Below, piece after piece: positions 60,186 to 64,000 of a stretch of 64,000 nucleotides of DNA. The position numbers and the translations under genes were made by a program. The DNA is taken from NCBI GenBank assembly GCA_944470555.2, contig OX104134.1, forward strand, positions 114,756,701 to 114,820,700. The letters run 5' to 3'. The notes beneath the pieces were generated by a model. That model was not told the origin of the DNA, made no database searches, and worked only from the letters and a program-made list of their open reading frames with translations. Numbering within the stretch: position 1 is the stretch's first letter; the number at the start of each line of letters is the position of its first letter. This DNA comes from Heterobilharzia americana (lineage: Eukaryota > Platyhelminthes > Trematoda > Strigeidida > Schistosomatidae).

Positions 60186-61116
60186 TCAGTGAAATGAAAA
60201 GTTTTTTCGCAGAAACGTTTTGACCGTTTCGCCTTCGCTTAGAACGTTTTCTGCCTTGAATAAAATCCTTTAATTCAAGCTTCACTGCTTATTCATTCAG
60301 CTAGGTAGACAACATAATGAATGCACTGCTAAGCGACTAAATACTTACTTTTTGCTCTATGGGAACCTAACTCACTTATGTATATGAAATATTTAGTCTT
60401 ATCTTCAGTTATTAAGCACACTGATTATAAAAATATATGACCTCAGTGATAGAATTTAACTGTGTTAAAATGTGGCCAACTTTAACTACTTTATTTGGAC
60501 GCAAACACTACTACATATACTACTTATTTATTACCCATCATCCACTGTCTAGTCAACCCTGAAATATGTAGTTTTAAACTGTCACAGATAACCTTGGGTA
60601 GAAGTTGAATCTTCATTCGGCTTCGGTAATAGCTTCCTTTGACACTCTAGAATTTGGCTTAATTTTACTGAAACCTGAAAAATGTTTCAAAGCTGCCACA
60701 ATTAACTGAATGCGTAGAATCTCTTCCTTTGAATACTTTAACTAGCCATAGAACAGATTAATTGCAAACTGTTTTAACATACATCTGATTTGTAAGACCT
60801 GCGTGAAATGTTTCAGAATGTTCGCATAAATACTTCAGCTGCAATGTCAACTTTGTGAACAATTATCTCTACATAAGAAACAAAAGGGGAAACTTTTTTG
60901 TAAAGTAAGTGATCAACAAAGTTATACCTCTATCATTAAAGCTTTCATTCAAACTCTTTCTTCTGGAGTAAATTAGTTCAACTTACAGTTCTGATTGTTT
61001 TTTTGAGTCAAACGGATTATGTTATTCTGTGCGTATACAGAAAATGTACTAATGAGCTCACTTATGTGAATGCGTAGTTTTCGCATCAAGTATTATTCAT
61101 TATCACCACTTTCATC
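60186..61116. other. Sequence between gap and hammerhead SINE
   Basis: AT-rich. A possible splice-bounded 40-base segment near 60994-61033 (minus) does not fit the TPC phase. No gene recognised. Confidence 0.3.
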
Positions 61117-61346
61117 ATTTCAAGTTGTTATTCATCGAAGACTGACATCATCTGGAGGAACAAAGGAAACCTGGGAGCACTGGACAGCTGTTTCGTCCTA
61201 GTATGGGACTCCTCAGCAGTGCGCACCCACGACCCCACCAACAGGGATCGAACCCGCGACCTCCAGGTTCCGCGGCCAGCGCGTTACCATTGAGCCACTG
61301 GGTCAGAACTGATGTCAGTCTTCGATGAATAACAACTTGAAATATT
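61117..61346 (-). repeat. tRNA-derived hammerhead SINE with terminal inverted repeats
   Basis: Minus strand. A box in CCCAGTGGCTCAATGG (61302-61287), perfect B box GCGGGTTCGATCCC (61257-61244), then an intact hammerhead (see next entry). The ends carry a perfect 34-base inverted repeat, 61117-61150 and 61310-61343. The head is the best tRNA-like sequence in the window. Confidence 0.8.
61177..61222 (-). ncRNA. Hammerhead ribozyme, complete core
   Basis: Reading the minus strand: GCACTG (61222-61217), CTGAGGA (61216-61210), stem II GTCC/GGAC closing a short loop, GAAA (61194-61191), an AGCT-type minimal stem III, the cleavage triplet GTC (61185-61183), then CAGTGC (61182-61177). The outer GCACTG/CAGTGC strands give a perfect 6-bp stem I. 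All invariant core positions are present. Cleavage activity is inferred from the family. Confidence 0.75.
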
Positions 61347-61600
61347 TCCAAATCTCCACAACCCACTTTCATCATTTTCTGATTGAATGATAATAGCAGA
61401 AACAAATTTAACACTTGATGAATCACTAACACCCGGAAATTGAGGCATCAAGCTGTGACTGATGGTGGGATGAAAGCGTGGTATGAATGACAACCAACCC
61501 ACCATCAACTAGCTGGTTGACTAACTGACCTGTCACACTCATCCGGTATCCAGGATGTTGCCATTTAAACCTGATGCAAAGTGACTAACATTATTACTAT
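61347..61600. other. Unassigned stretch with open minus frame
   Basis: A minus frame (61508-61284) with Ser-rich sequence is open across the SINE boundary. It was not recognised and is probably chance. Confidence 0.3.
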
Positions 61601-63660
61601 TATTTGTCCCTTGGGTTCCTAGTGGAACATAGGGCTTCACTAGCACGTCAACGTTTCACTCTCTTCTCTGCAGGCTTTTCGACCTGGCTCTAACTCTGTC
61701 CACAAGTTTCTATTTCTTCCTCACACGACCTCCTGCATGCTACCCTCGACTCAGACGCCCAACTGGTCGTTTCCTCTTTGGATTCCACTCGAGGGCCTGG
61801 CGCGTGATGTCTCCAGTTGGTCTTCTCAGTGTATGCTCAATTCAATAGATCTCTACTTTCTTCTGCATATCTATTGGGCGATAGGTTTTTAGTTGGTTCG
61901 TTCCCAGCCAGTCAGAGTTCCTAGTCGCTTATTCTTTCTGGCCATCTGATCTTCAGTGTCAGTATCGAGTGAACGCAGGAGGCAGCTGTTGATGTATGTC
62001 TGCAGTATACTGGAGATGCTTTCCTAACACGCCGAGTCTCTCAACCATCACATAGAAGCACTGTCTTACTTGACTGACATTAGTGTTGAAAATCCGGATT
62101 TGTTCACGCATTGTGCTGAGTGGAGTGCAGTAGATGTCCACACTGTTTTCAGGTTAATGAAACCCTGTCTTGCTTTTCTGATCCTGCCTTTGACATCCTA
62201 ATCTGTGCCACCTGTAGTTGGAACGATGCTGCCTAATTAGAAAGGTAGGTGAAAGAGACAACTTCTCCTGTTCATGATGACTGGTGCTTGTTGTTATTGC
62301 TGTTGTTGTTGTTGGTTGGGTATCTTCATCACCTCTGTCTTCTCTACGATCATTTGAATTCCGTCTTCCTTCTCAGCCCTGCCTCTTCTGTCAACTTTTT
62401 GGTTTTTGCCTGTAGAACTTCAAGTTTGTACAACATTGGATGCAAATCATTATCGGCGAAATCCAAATCTTCTTCTGGGGTCTTTTCATCGATTCATCCA
62501 GAGTATGCCTATCTTCTCGTTCCTCACGGTTTGCCACATGATCCAGTCCAGTCCAGTCGACCACAACCACGAAGATGATCGGTGATAGTAGGCGGCAGCC
62601 TTATCATACTCCTCTCTACTATCTTCACTTCAAAGGTGTCGATGAGCTTTCTATTGTGGATCATTTGGCGTGTAGCATCATATAGCATATAGCTGTTGAA
62701 TGAAGCTGATAAAGATTTGTAGGACTAAAACCGTAGTGTTGAAGCAGGTGTCTGGCAAACTACTTCTTAGTCAACCCTATCAAAGGCCTTTCCAAAGTCG
62801 ACGAAGTTGAGTTGACTGCCGTTCTACACTGTTCTATGATGATGCGTACCGTAGCGTAGCGTTGCAATTTGATCTGCACATGAGTTTTTCTTCCTGAATT
62901 CAGCCAGCCTGTTCCAGTAGTAATTTTAAATCCGGGTACCTTTCTCTCCTTCCAAACCTTCTGCAACAGTGGTGTGAACATGTCCACTGTTGTCTCTGAG
63001 TCTGTTCTCAGTGCTTCTGGAGGAATTCCACCTGGTCCTGCGGCTTTCCCACATTTCACCAACTTTATGGCGTTCAAGATTTCGCTTCTACTTTTGTCGG
63101 AGGGCTTGTGTTCATTGGTAATTCTGCAGCTGAGCTGCTGGTGGTATTTCTGGACGAGTTGTATGTCATGGTGGTGGTCGATTCAAGAGCACTTTGAAGT
63201 GGTCAACACACCATTTCCTTTGTTCCTCCTCTTTGCTAACCAACTTTCCTTCACTATCTTTCATTAATTACATCTAAGCTGATTTCTTCCTTCCCAGACA
63301 GCAAGTAACCTGGTTATTTGATATAGTGTTGTCAGGTCTCTGTCTCCACTACTAGCGGCCAGATCTGCTTCACTTGCCAGTGTGTCGTAGAAGTGTCTTT
63401 TGTCTTTGGGCTCACTCTTCTTCACTCCTTTCTTCAGTGTGGTGTTTTACAAATTGTATTCACTTCCTCTTTTCGTTTTTCATCCCTGCACTGCACTGGT
63501 TCACCTTCTGCTTCACCATTTCCTCTCCCTCCTCTATCAGCTTCCATATGTTCGTCGAGATCCATAACATTTCTAGTCTTGCCTCTTCTTCTTTCTTCCT
63601 AACACGGCTATGCAGGTTTCCTTCCACATCTCTTTCACAGAGACTATGTGACAATAATTG
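61600..63660 (-). mobile_element. RTE/SR2-like LINE, 5'-truncated copy
   Basis: Minus strand from the linker (63654-63460, KKEEEARLEMLWIST) through the RT entry block (63077-62760: KLVKCGKAAGPGGIPPEALR, with an internal deletion). The 3' end carries a poly-Gln-like GTT tract at 62290-62330, finishing at the CCACTAGGAACCCAAGGGAC terminus near 61600. In this copy the RT entry motif is AGPGG rather than AGPDG. Dead. Confidence 0.78.
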
Positions 63661-63909
63661 ATTATAGTACTTGCGTCATGCTTACAAAAAATTTCAAGAT
63701 AAAAACAATCAACATTTTAATTAGGTTTCTTGCCAAATCATACACTGAAGTCAAATTTTTAACAGAAGGGCTTTCGGTGATGTTGTGTTCTTTATACCGA
63801 ATGGTTCGATCCTGAAGCTTTAGCTGCCATCCCAAACAACAACAAAGCAAACTATCTCATACTGTTTGTTGCTCAGTTCACCGAATTAAAACGAACTGCC
63901 TTTTGATAT

Positions 63910-64000
63910 TAGATGTTGTCTGAAAGAGAGATGAAAACCTGGATCTTGGTAAAACTCGAACCGACGCCTCCTTGCTACCAGTCGATGAAGTGAGCTATGA
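63910..64000 (-). repeat. tRNA-headed SINE, partial at window edge
   Basis: The reverse complement gives TAGCTCACTTCATCGACTGG (A box region) and GTCGGTTCGAGTTTTACC (B box). The element runs off the right edge. Confidence 0.5.

Noticed and set aside
59629..60285. Open frames of 180 to 209 codons on both strands
   Set aside because: They consist almost wholly of X across the N gap.
60994..61033. 40-base splice-bounded segment on the minus strand as the exon before TPC exon A
   Set aside because: It leaves one base, while exon A needs phase 0, and its residues do not resemble IS5.
1..64000. CRISPR arrays, bacterial operons, rRNA genes and complete tRNA genes
   Set aside because: No regularly spaced repeats, no Shine-Dalgarno-linked gene runs and no rRNA-like blocks. 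The tRNA-like sequences are SINE heads without a complete cloverleaf.

Overview
This window looks like nuclear DNA of a blood fluke (Schistosoma or a close relative). It is AT-rich and intron-rich. It is crowded with degraded non-LTR retrotransposons (RTE/SR2-like and CR1-like), Penelope-like elements with GIY-YIG nuclease domains, and short tRNA-headed repeats carrying hammerhead-ribozyme cores of the schistosome SM-alpha type. There are no operons, bacterial genes, CRISPR arrays or viral genomes. Nearly all long open frames belong to, or lie antisense to, transposable elements. The species assignment is inference from repeat families and gene structure.

The one host gene I can support is a two-pore channel (TPC) on the minus strand. 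I reconstructed it from 14 small exons between 58557 and 12588. Each exon has GT/AG borders. Their phases join without a break into 1295 coding bases (431 codons plus 2 bases), running from the domain I pore helix to the domain II pore. Both pore signatures are present: TTANHPD in domain I and VVNNW in domain II. The N-terminal exons (domain I S1-S5) were not found and may lie in or beyond the 500-N gap at 59686-60185. The last exons (domain II S6 and tail) were not found below 12588 and are probably outside the window. Mean exon size is about 90 bases and introns run from 0.8 to 6.9 kb.

Layout from low to high coordinate. 1-0.9 kb: 3' end of a Penelope-like element (-). 1.5-8.8 kb: graveyard of CR1-like pieces in both orientations, with an RTE 3' end nested in one. 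8.9-11 kb: 5' two thirds of an RTE element (-) with endonuclease and early reverse transcriptase. 11.1-14.6 kb: two nearly identical RTE 3' ends (+) bracketing the TPC domain II pore exon. 15.5-16.2 kb: another LINE 3' end with an internal inverted piece. 16.3-36 kb: TPC exons M to G with large introns, an RTE copy (-) at 19.7-20.9 kb and several hammerhead SINEs. 36-40 kb: a Penelope fragment (-) and a 3 kb RTE copy (+). 40-58.6 kb: TPC exons F to A, two more Penelope copies and a cluster of hammerhead SINEs. 59.7-60.2 kb: assembly gap. 61-64 kb: an intact-core hammerhead SINE and an RTE copy (-).

The most interesting non-genic signal is the hammerhead SINE set. In several independent copies, an inverted copy of the ribozyme-bearing 3' half lies just upstream of the tRNA-like head, so the locus can fold into a long hairpin. 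Two copies keep complete hammerhead cores. Penelope-like elements, which are known to carry hammerheads, occur at the same locus, one with a hammerhead-like core next to its GIY-YIG domain.
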